Assembly: GCF_014489635.1 (NCBI RefSeq)
Contig: NZ_CP060828.1
Coordinates: 2,513,501 to 2,577,500, forward strand
Direction of reading: 5' to 3'
Length of the DNA: 64,000 nt
Source: Streptomyces roseirectus
Lineage (GTDB): Bacteria; Actinomycetota; Actinomycetes; Streptomycetales; Streptomycetaceae
Positions 25,934 to 34,899 of the stretch are shown piece by piece (position 1 is the stretch's first letter; each line of letters begins with the position of its first letter). The position numbers were made by a program, and so were the translations under genes. The notes beneath the pieces were generated by a model, which made no database searches, had not been told where the DNA came from, and saw only the letters and a list, made by a program, of their open reading frames with translations.

Positions 25934-26461
25934 GTGTCTGTCGCCCCTTCCTCCCCCACGCTCACCCGCACCCCCACCCAGGCCGACCTCCTGGACTTCG
26001 TACGGCGTACCGCCGACGACGCCGAGCTGATCGCGTCCCTCCCGCTCGACCCCGAGGGCCGCACCTGGATCCGTCTCGAAGGGCCCGGCGGCAGTGAGGC
26101 GTGGCTCATCGGCTGGCCGCCCGGCACTGGTACCGGCTGGCACGACCACGCCGACTCGGTGGGCGCGTTCCTCACCGCCCGGGGCACGCTCAAGGAGCAC
26201 TCCCTGGCGGCCCGCCTCCCGACCGACGGCTGGAAGACCCTGGAGCTGACGGAGGACGTCGACCGCGAACGCCGTCTGCCCGCCGGCCAGGGCCGCGCCT
26301 TCGGCCGTCATCACGTCCACGAAGTCCTCAACGAGTCCGCCGACGCGCACGCGGTCTCGGTCCACGCGTACTACCCGCCGCTCCCCCGCATCCGCCGCTA
26401 CAGCCGGACCGGCCAGGTGCTGCGCCTGGAGCAGGTCGAGCGGCCGGAGGACTGGCAGTGA
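25934..26461 (+). CDS. Cysteine dioxygenase-family cupin
   Basis: A 175-residue cupin of the bacterial cysteine dioxygenase type, which oxidises L-cysteine to cysteine sulfinate with Fe(II) and O2. Iron-ligand histidines appear in GWHDHADSVGAFLTARG and the third in GRHHVHEVLNES; SVHAYYPPL follows as in family members. The GTG at 25934 is chosen because AGGA lies eight bases upstream; a second GTG at 25928 is too close to it. Its stop overlaps the start of the rhodanese gene, so the two form an operon for cysteine sulfur handling, under probable control of the cysteine leader at 25777. Confidence 0.9.
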   Translation: MSVAPSSPTLTRTPTQADLLDFVRRTADDAELIASLPLDPEGRTWIRLEGPGGSEAWLIGWPPGTGTGWHDHADSVGAFLTARGTLKEHSLAARLPTDGWKTLELTEDVDRERRLPAGQGRAFGRHHVHEVLNESADAHAVSVHAYYPPLPRIRRYSRTGQVLRLEQVERPEDWQ

Positions 26462-26973
26462 GCGGGCGCGCGGAGGACGAGGCCACTGTGGACGAGACTG
26501 CCGTGGACGGCGCCGTCGGCGAGGGCGGTCCGGGGCCCGGCGGTCCGGTCGCTGCGAGCGGCCCCGAGGCCCAGGAGGGCCACCCCGCGAGTCCCCTGGG
26601 CATAGACGCCCTCCTGGAGCAGGTGCGCGCCCGCTACGCGCGCGTGGAGGCACGGGAGGTGTACGACGCCACGCGCGCGGGCGACGCGCTGCTCGTCGAC
26701 ATTCGGTACGCGGCCCTGCGGGACCGGGACGGGCTGATCCCCGGCGCCCTGATCGTCGAGCGCAACGAACTGGAGTGGCGGCTCGACCCCCAGGGCAGTC
26801 ACCGTCTCCCCGAGGCGACCGGCCACGACCTGCGCGTCGTCGTGATCTGCAACGAGGGCTACGCCTCCAGCCTCGCCGCCGCCTCCCTGCACCAGCTCGG
26901 TCTGCACCGGGCGACCGACCTGGTCGGCGGGTTCCAGGCGTGGAAGGCGGCGGGGCTGCCGGTGACGCGGTAG
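26458..26973 (+). CDS. Rhodanese-like sulfurtransferase
   Basis: A 171-residue single-domain rhodanese. The first 50 residues are an Asp/Glu/Gly-rich disordered arm. The domain runs from about residue 60, with LLVDIRYAALRDRDGLIPGA and the active-site loop VVVICNEGYASS, whose Cys carries the persulfide, ending with GGFQAWKAAGLP. Its GTG overlaps the dioxygenase stop (GTGA), so the two are translationally coupled. It probably transfers or detoxifies sulfane sulfur produced from cysteine. It converges on the FtsX-type permease gene, which ends 12 bases away. Confidence 0.92.
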   Translation: MSGRAEDEATVDETAVDGAVGEGGPGPGGPVAASGPEAQEGHPASPLGIDALLEQVRARYARVEAREVYDATRAGDALLVDIRYAALRDRDGLIPGALIVERNELEWRLDPQGSHRLPEATGHDLRVVVICNEGYASSLAAASLHQLGLHRATDLVGGFQAWKAAGLPVTR

Positions 26974-26985
26974 CCGCGCGGGCGC

Positions 26986-29514
26986 CTACTCCCGCGCCGT
27001 CGCCACCGTCACCGCCCGCACCCGCAGCGCCACCCGCCCCGGCACGGCCGTCGCCACCAGCGCGAGCAGCCCGGCCACGGCGACGACGGTGACGTACACG
27101 AGCGGAGCGACGGCCGGCGCGGCACGCCCCGTCATGCCGACGCTGAACGCGCTCAGCACGGCGAGGGCGATGCCGCTGCCGAGCGCGGTCGCGAGCAGCA
27201 GGATCGACAGCGCCTCGGTGCGCAGCATCCGCAGTACCTGCCGGCGGGTCGCTCCGGCGAGACGCAGCAGCGCGAACTCCCTGACCCGTTCAGCGACGGA
27301 CATGCCGAGCGTGTTGACGACGGCGATGGCGGTGAAGGCCAGGACCAGCCCCATCGCGAGCAGGTTGACCTCGGCGTTCTGCTGCTGCCTGGCGGCCTGG
27401 AGCGAGTCCGCCGCGTCCGGCGAAAGAATGTCCAGATCCGGGAACTCACGGAGAGTGTTCGCGAGTTCTCTGTGTGTACGGCTGGTGCTGACGAGGAGGG
27501 AGGCGGACAAGGGGTTGTCGACATGGCGTGCGACGAGGTCGTGCGCGAGGGTGAGGTCCCCGAAACCGAGCCCCCTGGAGTAGACGGCGACGACGGTGAG
27601 CGTGGCGGGCGTCCCGTCGCCGAGCGTCAGCTTCAGGGCGGAGCCGGGCGCCAGGCCGAGCTGGTCCGCGGCCAGTTCGCTGACGGCGACGGTGTTCCCG
27701 GCGAGCCGGTCGAGGGAGCCCGCAGTGACGCCGGGATCCCAGGTACGGGCGAGACCGGCCGGGGTGACGCCCTGCGCCGGGTACTTGTCGAGGCCGACCC
27801 GGACGGTGGTGCGGACGACCTCGGTGACGGCATCACCGGGTGCGCGAAGCCGCCGCGCCGCCTGGGCAGGCACACCGGGCCCCGCCGAACCGACGACCCA
27901 GTCGGCGCGCACCCCCTCCCTCGCCTGGGCGCGGGCCGCGTCACCGAGGGTGGGCTGGACGAACAGAACGGTGCAGGTCATACCGACGAGCAGAGTGAGA
28001 GGGGTGACGACGGAGGCCATCCGGACGGCGTTGCCGCGCAGGTTGGCGGTGGCGAGCCGCCCGCCGTGGCCGGTCAGCCCGAGCGGGCCGGCGAGGAGCA
28101 GGGTGGCCGCTTTGACGAGGAGCGGGCCGAGGAGCGCGACGGAGGTGGACAGGACGATGACGGCGAGGAAGGTGACCGGGGTCGCGGCGGGCTCGGTGCG
28201 CAGGACGCCGAGCACGGCGACCAGGACGCCGCCGCCCGCGAGCAGCAGCAGGCCGGCGACGATCCTGCCCCACGCGGGCCGGGCGTTCACGGTCGTGGTC
28301 TCGGCAAGCGCCTCGACGGGCCGGATCCGGGCGACCCGCCGGGAGGCGACCCGCGCGGCGGCCCAGGCACCCAGCAGGGTCACGGCGAAGGCGGCGAGCG
28401 ACGGGAAGACGCTGACGGAGTGGTCCAGCGTGGCGGGTACGGCTCCCAGGGCGACGAACCTGCCGTGCAGCCAACTCCCCAGCGGCAGCCCGGCGGCGGC
28501 ACCCACGGCACCGGCAACCGCGCCGATCAGCAGCGCCTCCCGGCCGAGCAGCCGGCGGATCTGGCCGGAGGTGGCGGCGACGGCGCGGAGCAGGGCGAGT
28601 TCCCGGTGGCGCTGCTGCACGCTGAGTCCGAAGGTCCCGACGACCACCAGCACGGCGACGAGCAGCGAGGTCCCGCCCATCGCCCCGCCCATGCTGATCA
28701 GCTGGACCCGCACGGCAGCGGCGTCCAGGAACTCGACGGGACCGCGCGCGTCGCCGGCCGCGACCTGGGCGGTGGTGCCGTCCAGCGCCCGCGCGACCGC
28801 CCGTTTCAGCGCGCCGGGGTCGGTGCCCTCGGCCGGGAGCACGCCGAACGCGCTCACCTGCCCGGGGTGCGCGGCCAGCCTGCGGGCCTCGCCGGCGGAG
28901 AAGAAGAGGGACGTCTGGTGGCGCACGTCCGTCGCCGGGGTCGCGATTCCGCTGATCCGGTAGGCGCGCGGGGCCTGTGTCGACTGCACGGTGAGCCGGT
29001 CGCCGACCGTGAGGCGGGCCCGCTGCGCGAGGTAGCTGTCGATGACGAGGTCGGTGGCGTTCCGGGGAGCGGTGCCGCTCGCGAGGCGGTACGGCGTCAG
29101 GGCAGCGGAGTCCCAGGCGTGGCCGTAGGAAGGGCGGCCGGGGTCGGTGCCGGGGGTCGACGGGGCGGCGAGGAAGGTCAGTTCAGGGACGACGCGGGCC
29201 ACGCCGGGGACGGTGGCGATCCGTCGCTCCAGTCCCGTCGGCAGCCAGGCGCGTTCGGCGATGGGTTTGGCCTTGTGTTTGACCTTGGTCTTGTCGCCCT
29301 TGTGCTTGACGGTGGTCTGGTGGACGTTCTGGTCACCGGAGACCAGGACGGGCGTCGCCGCGTACCGCTCGGTCCGGATCGTGCCGCGCAGTCCCGTCTC
29401 CAGGAGGGTGCCGCAGGCGGTGACGAGCGCCGCCGCGCACATCAGGGCGAGGAAAGCGCCGAGGAAGCTCGCCTTGCGGGCGCGGACCGACTTCAAGGCG
29501 TAACGCAGCATCAT
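26986..29514 (-). CDS. FtsX/MacB-type ABC transporter permease
   Basis: An 842-residue permease with two FtsX-like halves. TM1 is near residues 18-38 (LGAFLALMCAAALVTACGTL); a large extracellular domain (about 40-250) follows, then a cluster of three TMs around LLVAVLVVVGTFGLSVQQRH, a second TM pair, a second extracellular domain, and a final TM trio with FALLRLAGATRRQVLRMLR. LRAVAATSGQIRRLLGREAL is the first cytoplasmic coupling segment. Such proteins export lipids, peptides or antibiotics, or act in envelope stress, with a separate MacB-like ATPase. No ATPase gene is adjacent: the 500 bases upstream look noncoding and the next gene is recX. The ATG at 29514 opens MMLRYALKSVRARK. Confidence 0.92.
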   Translation of the reverse strand: MMLRYALKSVRARKASFLGAFLALMCAAALVTACGTLLETGLRGTIRTERYAATPVLVSGDQNVHQTTVKHKGDKTKVKHKAKPIAERAWLPTGLERRIATVPGVARVVPELTFLAAPSTPGTDPGRPSYGHAWDSAALTPYRLASGTAPRNATDLVIDSYLAQRARLTVGDRLTVQSTQAPRAYRISGIATPATDVRHQTSLFFSAGEARRLAAHPGQVSAFGVLPAEGTDPGALKRAVARALDGTTAQVAAGDARGPVEFLDAAAVRVQLISMGGAMGGTSLLVAVLVVVGTFGLSVQQRHRELALLRAVAATSGQIRRLLGREALLIGAVAGAVGAAAGLPLGSWLHGRFVALGAVPATLDHSVSVFPSLAAFAVTLLGAWAAARVASRRVARIRPVEALAETTTVNARPAWGRIVAGLLLLAGGGVLVAVLGVLRTEPAATPVTFLAVIVLSTSVALLGPLLVKAATLLLAGPLGLTGHGGRLATANLRGNAVRMASVVTPLTLLVGMTCTVLFVQPTLGDAARAQAREGVRADWVVGSAGPGVPAQAARRLRAPGDAVTEVVRTTVRVGLDKYPAQGVTPAGLARTWDPGVTAGSLDRLAGNTVAVSELAADQLGLAPGSALKLTLGDGTPATLTVVAVYSRGLGFGDLTLAHDLVARHVDNPLSASLLVSTSRTHRELANTLREFPDLDILSPDAADSLQAARQQQNAEVNLLAMGLVLAFTAIAVVNTLGMSVAERVREFALLRLAGATRRQVLRMLRTEALSILLLATALGSGIALAVLSAFSVGMTGRAAPAVAPLVYVTVVAVAGLLALVATAVPGRVALRVRAVTVATARE

Positions 29515-30018
29515 GGGGGCGGGTTCTCTCTTTTGTTGTGCGGGGTGTGGAGTGCACGTGTCCACACTCGCCCGCACGCCCGTGCCCGTGCACTGCGGTG
29601 ATCCGGCGTCTTCGTAGGGGGGTTGTCCCCACCCCGGATTCCGGGACGCGGCACCGTCCGCGCCGCTCCCCGCGCGGGGGACCCGCCGCTCCCGGGCAGC
29701 TCACCGGGCCCGGCCCGGACACGATCGGCGCCCCCGCGCGTCCACCCTGTCCGGAGCCGGTCCTCCGATGCCCCCACCTCGACGGCCACCCGTCCCGGAG
29801 CCGATGCCCCGGGCCGGATACCGGCCGTCGCCCCCACGACTGCACCCCCGCCTCAGCAGGACAACGCTTCACCAGCGCCAAGAGGCACGCGCCTGCGCCG
29901 AAGAGTTCGGCGGGGCGCCCTGCTTCGTGGTGACGCCCGTTCGCACCGCGCGCCGCCTGGAGCCCTCACGTCCCGCGCCCCCGCGCACGGCCCCCGTCCG
30001 GCACCACCCGACGCCGGC
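29515..30018. other. Long intergenic region between permease and recX
   Basis: I find no convincing gene in these 504 bases. Frames that stay open are Arg/Pro/Gly-rich and have no ribosome sites. Close to the permease start lies GTGCACGTGTCCACAC, then GTAGGGGGGTTGTCCCCACCCC around 29616-29637, containing the palindrome-like GGGGTTGTCCCC; this probably belongs to the permease promoter. The expected partner ATPase gene is not here. Confidence 0.45.
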
Positions 30019-30882
30019 TCAGAACTCCTCCCCGTCCAGGAAGTCGGTCTCCTGCCCCTCCTCCTCCAGCGCTTGGCGGACGACCCTCAGGGCCATGCCC
30101 TCGGGGTAGCCCTTGCGGGCGAGCATGCCCGCGAGGCGGCGGACGCGCTTGTCCCGGTCGAGTCCCCGAGTGGTACGCAGCTTGCGGGCGACGAGTTCAC
30201 GGGCGGTGGCCTCCTCCTGCTCGGAGTCGAGCTGGGAGACCGCCTCGTCGATCAGCGTCGAGTCGACGCCCTTGGTGCGCAGTTCCCGGGCGAGAGCCCG
30301 TCGGGCCAGGCCCCGGCCGTGGTGCCGGGACTCCACCCAGGCGCCCGCGAAGGCGCCGTCGTCGATCAGCCCGACCTCCTCGAACCGGGAAAGCACCTCC
30401 TCGGCCACCTCGTCCGGGATCTCCCGCTTGCGCAGGGCGTCCGCGAGCTGTTTCCGGGTGCGTGGGGTCCCGGTGAGCAGGCGCAGGCAGATCGCCCGCG
30501 CCCGCTCAGCCGGGTCCCCCGAAGACTCCCCCTTCTCGGCCCTCGACGAGTCGGAAGCGCCTCCGTTCTCGGCGGACCGCCCGGTGGACGGTTCCCCGAA
30601 GCCGTTCCGGCGACGCCCGCGCCCCGCGCGCGGACCGCCCCCGCCGACCCTGCCACGCCCCGCACGGCCGCCTCTCGTTCGGCCGTCTCCCGGCCGGTCG
30701 CCGCCCGGGGAAGAGTCGCCTCGGGATCCGTCCCCGGATCCGTCGGCGTCGTACGGGCTCTCCCCCGGCCAGCCGCCGTCCGCGAAGGGGCTGTCACCGT
30801 CCCGCCGGGGCCCGGCGTCGTCCGCCGGGTCCCAGAAGGCGTCGGGGTCGGTGTACTCGGCCCAGTCGGTTCGTCGTGTCAC
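30019..30882 (-). CDS. recX: RecA regulator RecX with acidic N-terminal extension
   Basis: A 287-residue RecX, which binds RecA filaments and limits their activity. The C-terminal 160 residues carry the three-repeat RecX fold: ARAICLRLLTGTPRTRKQLA, EEVGLIDDGAFAGAWVESRH, GLARRALARELRTKG and LAGMLARKGYPEGMALRVV. The first 120 residues are a Gly/Asp/Arg-rich extension (starting MTRRTDWAEYTDPDAFWDPA) absent from short RecX proteins but usual in Streptomyces. It begins six bases after the recA stop, so it is co-transcribed with recA and controlled by the same SOS box. Confidence 0.96.
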   Translation of the reverse strand: MTRRTDWAEYTDPDAFWDPADDAGPRRDGDSPFADGGWPGESPYDADGSGDGSRGDSSPGGDRPGDGRTRGGRAGRGRVGGGGPRAGRGRRRNGFGEPSTGRSAENGGASDSSRAEKGESSGDPAERARAICLRLLTGTPRTRKQLADALRKREIPDEVAEEVLSRFEEVGLIDDGAFAGAWVESRHHGRGLARRALARELRTKGVDSTLIDEAVSQLDSEQEEATARELVARKLRTTRGLDRDKRVRRLAGMLARKGYPEGMALRVVRQALEEEGQETDFLDGEEF

Positions 30883-30888
30883 GGAGGA

Positions 30889-32022
30889 TCAGCTCTTCGC
30901 AGCCGCGGCCTTGGTCTTGGCGGCCTTGGCGGCGGGAGCGGGAACCTTGGACGCGTCGTCCGCGGCGCCGGCCGCCGGCGCGGAGATCGCGGCGTCCGCG
31001 CCCGGCTCGGCGGCGGGCTCCTCCGGACGGACCCCGACGCCCAGCTTCTCCTTGATCTTCTTCTCGATCTCGTTGGCGAGGTCGGGGTTGTCCTTCAGGA
31101 AGTTGCGGGCGTTCTCCTTGCCCTGGCCGAGCTGGTCGCCCTCGTACGTGTACCAGGCGCCGGCCTTGCGGACGAAGCCGTGCTCCACGCCCATGTCGAT
31201 CAGGCCGCCCTCGCGGCTGATGCCCTGGCCGTAGAGGATGTCGAACTCGGCCTGCTTGAAGGGCGGCGCGACCTTGTTCTTGACGACCTTCACGCGGGTG
31301 CGGTTGCCGACCGCCTCCGTGCCGTCCTTCAGGGTCTCGATGCGGCGGATGTCGATACGCACGGAGGCGTAGAACTTCAGCGCGCGGCCACCCGTCGTGG
31401 TCTCCGGGGAGCCGAACATCACGCCGATCTTCTCGCGGAGCTGGTTGATGAAGATCGCGGTCGTCTTGGACTGGTTGAGCGCGCTGGTGATCTTCCGCAG
31501 GGCCTGGCTCATGAGCCGGGCCTGGAGGCCGACGTGGCTGTCGCCCATCTCGCCCTCGATCTCCGCGCGCGGGACGAGCGCGGCGACGGAGTCGATGACG
31601 ATGAGGTCGAGGGCGCCGGAGCGGACCAGCATGTCCACGATCTCCAGGGCCTGCTCGCCGTTGTCCGGCTGGGAGAGGATCAGGTTGTCGATGTCGACGC
31701 CGAGCTTCTTCGCGTACTCGGGGTCGAGGGCGTGCTCCGCGTCCACGAACGCGACCTGGCCGCCGGCCTTCTGCGCGTTCGCCACCGCGTGCAGCGTCAG
31801 CGTGGTCTTGCCGGAGGACTCCGGTCCGTAGACCTCGACGACGCGGCCACGCGGCAGGCCGCCGACGCCGAGCGCCACGTCGAGCGCGGTCGAGCCGGTC
31901 GGGATGACCTCGATCGGCTCCATGGACCGCTCGCCCATGCGCATGACCGCGCCCTTGCCGAATTGCCGTTCAATCTGTGCGAGCGCGGCGTCCAGCGCCT
32001 TCTCGCGGTCCGTGCCTGCCAT
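30889..32022 (-). CDS. recA: Recombinase RecA
   Basis: The 377-residue homologous recombination and SOS-inducing ATPase. Walker [11 protein letters not shown], the KGAVMRMGE segment, Walker [11 protein letters not shown] and the DNA-binding loops ([20 protein letters not shown] and [20 protein letters not shown]) are intact. The last 35 residues are Ala/Lys-rich, as in other Streptomyces. The ATG at 32022 ([14 protein letters not shown]) follows GGTGGAACCC; a longer frame reaching 32160 would run into the promoter. A LexA-type box lies about 180 bases upstream. recX follows after six bases. Confidence 0.99.
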   Translation of the reverse strand: MAGTDREKALDAALAQIERQFGKGAVMRMGERSMEPIEVIPTGSTALDVALGVGGLPRGRVVEVYGPESSGKTTLTLHAVANAQKAGGQVAFVDAEHALDPEYAKKLGVDIDNLILSQPDNGEQALEIVDMLVRSGALDLIVIDSVAALVPRAEIEGEMGDSHVGLQARLMSQALRKITSALNQSKTTAIFINQLREKIGVMFGSPETTTGGRALKFYASVRIDIRRIETLKDGTEAVGNRTRVKVVKNKVAPPFKQAEFDILYGQGISREGGLIDMGVEHGFVRKAGAWYTYEGDQLGQGKENARNFLKDNPDLANEIEKKIKEKLGVGVRPEEPAAEPGADAAISAPAAGAADDASKVPAPAAKAAKTKAAAAKS

Positions 32023-32198
32023 GGGTTCCACCCGGTTTGCTTGAGTCGATCGCTTCACGTCCAAGACGCTAACGCCTGCCACTGACAACGCGCCTCGACG
32101 CCGGTCCAGCCTGTGGATAACTCGGCCACTTATCCGCCCGAACTCGGGCAAATCAGCCACAGAAGTTCCCGCCGAAAGCCTCGCCGGAACCTCAATCA

Positions 32199-32210
32199 GA
32201 ATGGATGTTC
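32199..32210. promoter_or_regulatory. LexA (SOS) box of recA
   Basis: On the minus strand this reads GAACATCCATTC, one mismatch from the GAAC-N4-GTTC LexA consensus of actinobacteria; it is, as I recall, the published SOS box of Streptomyces recA. It lies about 177 bases upstream of the recA ATG. Confidence 0.8.
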
Positions 32211-32310
32211 GATTTTCATGTCAAGCGCACCACACGGCTGTCCGAGCGTAAATCCACACCCTCTCCACACCCCGCTCCTCACCCCACGTGTCCCCCGGGA
32301 CACCCCCGGC

Positions 32311-33570
32311 CTACCGCCCCCGAACCCCCCGCGCACGCTCCCCGAGCCGCCCCCACACATCCCGCAGCCGGGTCGTGCTCTCCCGCCGGGGCCGCCCCTG
32401 CACCCGCGGATCGTCCGTCACGTCGTACCGCTTCACATACGCCCCGAGGAACGCCTGGAGCGTCGCCACCGCGGGGATCGAGATCAGCGCCCCCACGGCT
32501 CCCAGCAACGCGGTCCCGGCGATCACGGACCCGAAGGCGACCGCGGGATGGATGTCCACCGTCCGGGACGTCAGCTTCGGCTGGAGCATGTAGTTCTCGA
32601 ACTGCTGGTACACGACCACGAACACCAGCACCCACAGCGCGTACCAGGGATCGACGGTGAACGCGATCAGCATGGGCAGCGCCCCCGCGAGGTACGTGCC
32701 GAGCGTGGGGATGAACTGCGAGACAACCCCGACCCACAGACCGAGCACGGGCGCGTACGGGATCTCCAGGACCTGGAGCAGTATGTAGTGCGCGACCCCG
32801 GAGATCAGCGCCATCAGCCCGCGCGAGTAGAGGTATCCCCCGGTCTTGTCAACGGCGATCTCCCAGGCCCGCAGCACCTCCGCCTGCTTGGCCGGCGGCA
32901 GCACCGAGCACAGCCCCCGCCGCAGCCGGGGCCCGTCGGCGGCGAAGTAGAACGAGAACAGGGCGATCGTCAGCAGTTGGAAGAGCCCGCCGAGCACCTG
33001 CGTGGAGACGTCGAGCACCCCGGCCGCGCTGTTCTGCGCGTACTTCTTCAGCCAGTCGGAGTGCAGCAGCCCCTCCTGGATGTCCACCCGTTTCAACTCG
33101 GTGTGGAACGTCGTGTTGACCCAGTGGATGACCGAGTCGAGGTACTGGGGAAACCCGTCGACCATCTTGACGATCTGCCCCGCGAGCATCGACCCGAGGA
33201 GCGTGATGAACCCGGCCACGGCGATCAGCAGCCCGAAGAAGACCAGGAACGTCGCGAGCCCCCGGCGCATCCCGTAGGACGCCATCCAGCTGACGGCGGG
33301 TTCGACGGCGAGCGCGAGGAAGAACGCGATGAGGATGTTGATCAGCAGCCCGAGCAGTTCGTGGAACGCCCAGGTGCCCAGCTGGAACACGCCGATGAGG
33401 GCCAGCGCGAGCGCCATCGCGCGCGGCAGCCACCGCGGCATGCGCTCCCCCGCCGCGTCCCTGCCGTCGGCCGGCGGCTCCGCGGGCGGCGTCGCCGCGC
33501 CGGACGATGGTGTCTGCGGGGCGAGCCGCCCGGTCTCCTCAGTCGATGCCACGCCCCAAGTCTCGCCCAC
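32311..33570 (-). CDS. AI-2E family transporter
   Basis: A 419-residue polytopic membrane protein of the AI-2E/PerM family. The N-terminal 45 residues are a Pro/Ala-rich cytosolic arm. About eight hydrophobic segments follow, including ALALIGVFQLGTWAFHELLG, LINILIAFFLALAVEPAVSW and LVFFGLLIAVAGFITLLGSM; the family's conserved VVSQFIPTLGTYLAG and FENYMLQPKLTSRTV loops are clear. The C-terminal 40 residues are basic. Despite the name, most members are cation or exporter-type carriers of uncertain substrate. The start is a GTG at 33570; a second GTG six codons later is possible. Confidence 0.9.
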   Translation of the reverse strand: MGETWGVASTEETGRLAPQTPSSGAATPPAEPPADGRDAAGERMPRWLPRAMALALALIGVFQLGTWAFHELLGLLINILIAFFLALAVEPAVSWMASYGMRRGLATFLVFFGLLIAVAGFITLLGSMLAGQIVKMVDGFPQYLDSVIHWVNTTFHTELKRVDIQEGLLHSDWLKKYAQNSAAGVLDVSTQVLGGLFQLLTIALFSFYFAADGPRLRRGLCSVLPPAKQAEVLRAWEIAVDKTGGYLYSRGLMALISGVAHYILLQVLEIPYAPVLGLWVGVVSQFIPTLGTYLAGALPMLIAFTVDPWYALWVLVFVVVYQQFENYMLQPKLTSRTVDIHPAVAFGSVIAGTALLGAVGALISIPAVATLQAFLGAYVKRYDVTDDPRVQGRPRRESTTRLRDVWGRLGERARGVRGR

Positions 33571-33612
33571 GCCACCGACATTCCGGCACTCTCCCGCGAT
33601 CTTCGCCGCGGA

Positions 33613-33807
33613 TCAGCGTTTCTCGTGCGGAACGTTCATCACCGCGCACACGACACGCCACACGTCCTTCGCGTCCCAGCCGGCCGTCAGCGCCTCGTGC
33701 ACCGTCCGCCCGCCGAGTTCCGCCATCACGTGATCCCGCGCGAAGGTCTCGGAGTACCCCGCCCCGAAATGCTCCGCCATCCGCTGCCAGAAGACCGTCA
33801 ACCGCAT
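33613..33807 (-). CDS. DUF3046 protein
   Basis: A 64-residue protein, MRLTVFWQRMAEHFGAGYSE and so on, ending VVCAVMNVPHEKR. This is the actinobacterial DUF3046 family, whose gene is commonly found close to recA/recX. The function is unknown. The WQRM and FARDHVMAELGGRTVHEAL segments are its conserved core. It starts at the ATG at 33807, which is the family start, and lies 42 bases upstream of the AI-2E gene on the same strand. Confidence 0.88.
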   Translation of the reverse strand: MRLTVFWQRMAEHFGAGYSETFARDHVMAELGGRTVHEALTAGWDAKDVWRVVCAVMNVPHEKR

Positions 33808-33886
33808 GACACCAGTATCCCGCCCCCCGGGTACACCCTGGCCGTGTGTCCCCACCGGAACCGCTTTCCGCCCTACGGTCGGCGAC

Positions 33887-34831
33887 ATGCCCGAACCAGG
33901 AGCTTCCCCCCTCCCCCCGACGCCCCCGGCGCGCTCCCCGCTCGCGCGCGCGGAGCGCTTCGTCTGGCTCAACGCGCGCGTGCTGGAGCAGCGGCTGTTC
34001 GCCCACCACTTCCTGGGCGCCTCCGCCGACCCCGTGGAGACGGCGCTCGACGCCTACCGCACCGCGGACGGCGGGTACGGCCACGCCCTGGAGCCCGACC
34101 TGCGCGGGCCCGTCGGCCAGCCCCCGCACGCCGTGTACGCGCTGCGCGTCCTGGACGCCGTCGCGCGCTGCGGCGGGCGGCGTGTCGAGCAGCTGTGCCG
34201 CCATCTGACGTCGGTCTCGACGGCCGACGGCGCCCTGCCGGCCCTCCTGCCCGCCCAGCGGGGGTACCCGGCCGCGCCGTCCGTGCCGGTCGTGGACGCC
34301 CCGCCGAGCGCGCTGCTGACCACCGGCCCGGTGACGGGTCTGCTGCACCGCAACGAGGTGTGGCACGCCTGGCTGTTCCGGGCGACCGACTTCTGCTGGC
34401 GCGCGGTGGAGTCCCTGCACGGCTCCCATCCGTACGAGGTGGAGGCCGCCGTCGTCTTCCTGGACTCCGTTCCGGACCGCTCCCGCGCGGAGGTCGCCGC
34501 CGACCGTCTGGGCCGCCTGGTGCGCGAGCAGCGCCTCGCCGCCCTGGACCCGGACCGTCTGGAGGAGTGTCCGGTGGCCGACGGCTACGCGCCCGGGGAG
34601 CACCGCTTCCCCCATGACTTCGCCCGCACCCCGCACTCCCTCGCGCGCGCGTGGTTCACCGACGCCGAGATGTCCCGCTCCCTGGACTTCCTCGCCGCGG
34701 AGCAGCGGGACGACGGCGGCTGGCCGGTCCACCGCCGCCACTGGGCCCCCTCCGCGGCCCTTGAGGCCCGCTCCGTGGCGACGCTCGACGCCCTGCGCAC
34801 TCTGCGGGCGTACGGCCGTCCCCTCGCCTGA
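33887..34831 (+). CDS. Terpenoid-cyclase-like alpha-toroid protein
   Basis: A 314-residue cytosolic protein with the alpha-alpha toroid pattern of the prenyltransferase/squalene-cyclase superfamily: repeated helix pairs ending in DGGYGHALEPDLRG and AEQRDDGGWPVHRRHW, where the DGG(Y/W) turns are typical. I see no DxDD cyclase motif, so it is probably not an active terpene cyclase. Streptomyces genomes carry such orphan proteins of unknown role. The ATG at 33887 (MPEPGASPLPPTPP) is chosen. It diverges from the DUF3046 gene and precedes lhr by 68 bases. Confidence 0.75.
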   Translation: MPEPGASPLPPTPPARSPLARAERFVWLNARVLEQRLFAHHFLGASADPVETALDAYRTADGGYGHALEPDLRGPVGQPPHAVYALRVLDAVARCGGRRVEQLCRHLTSVSTADGALPALLPAQRGYPAAPSVPVVDAPPSALLTTGPVTGLLHRNEVWHAWLFRATDFCWRAVESLHGSHPYEVEAAVVFLDSVPDRSRAEVAADRLGRLVREQRLAALDPDRLEECPVADGYAPGEHRFPHDFARTPHSLARAWFTDAEMSRSLDFLAAEQRDDGGWPVHRRHWAPSAALEARSVATLDALRTLRAYGRPLA

Positions 34832-34899
34832 CTCGTCCCCCTGCACCCGCAAAATCCCAGCTCAGCCCGATTGTCAGTGCCGAGGTGCAGGATGGGGGC

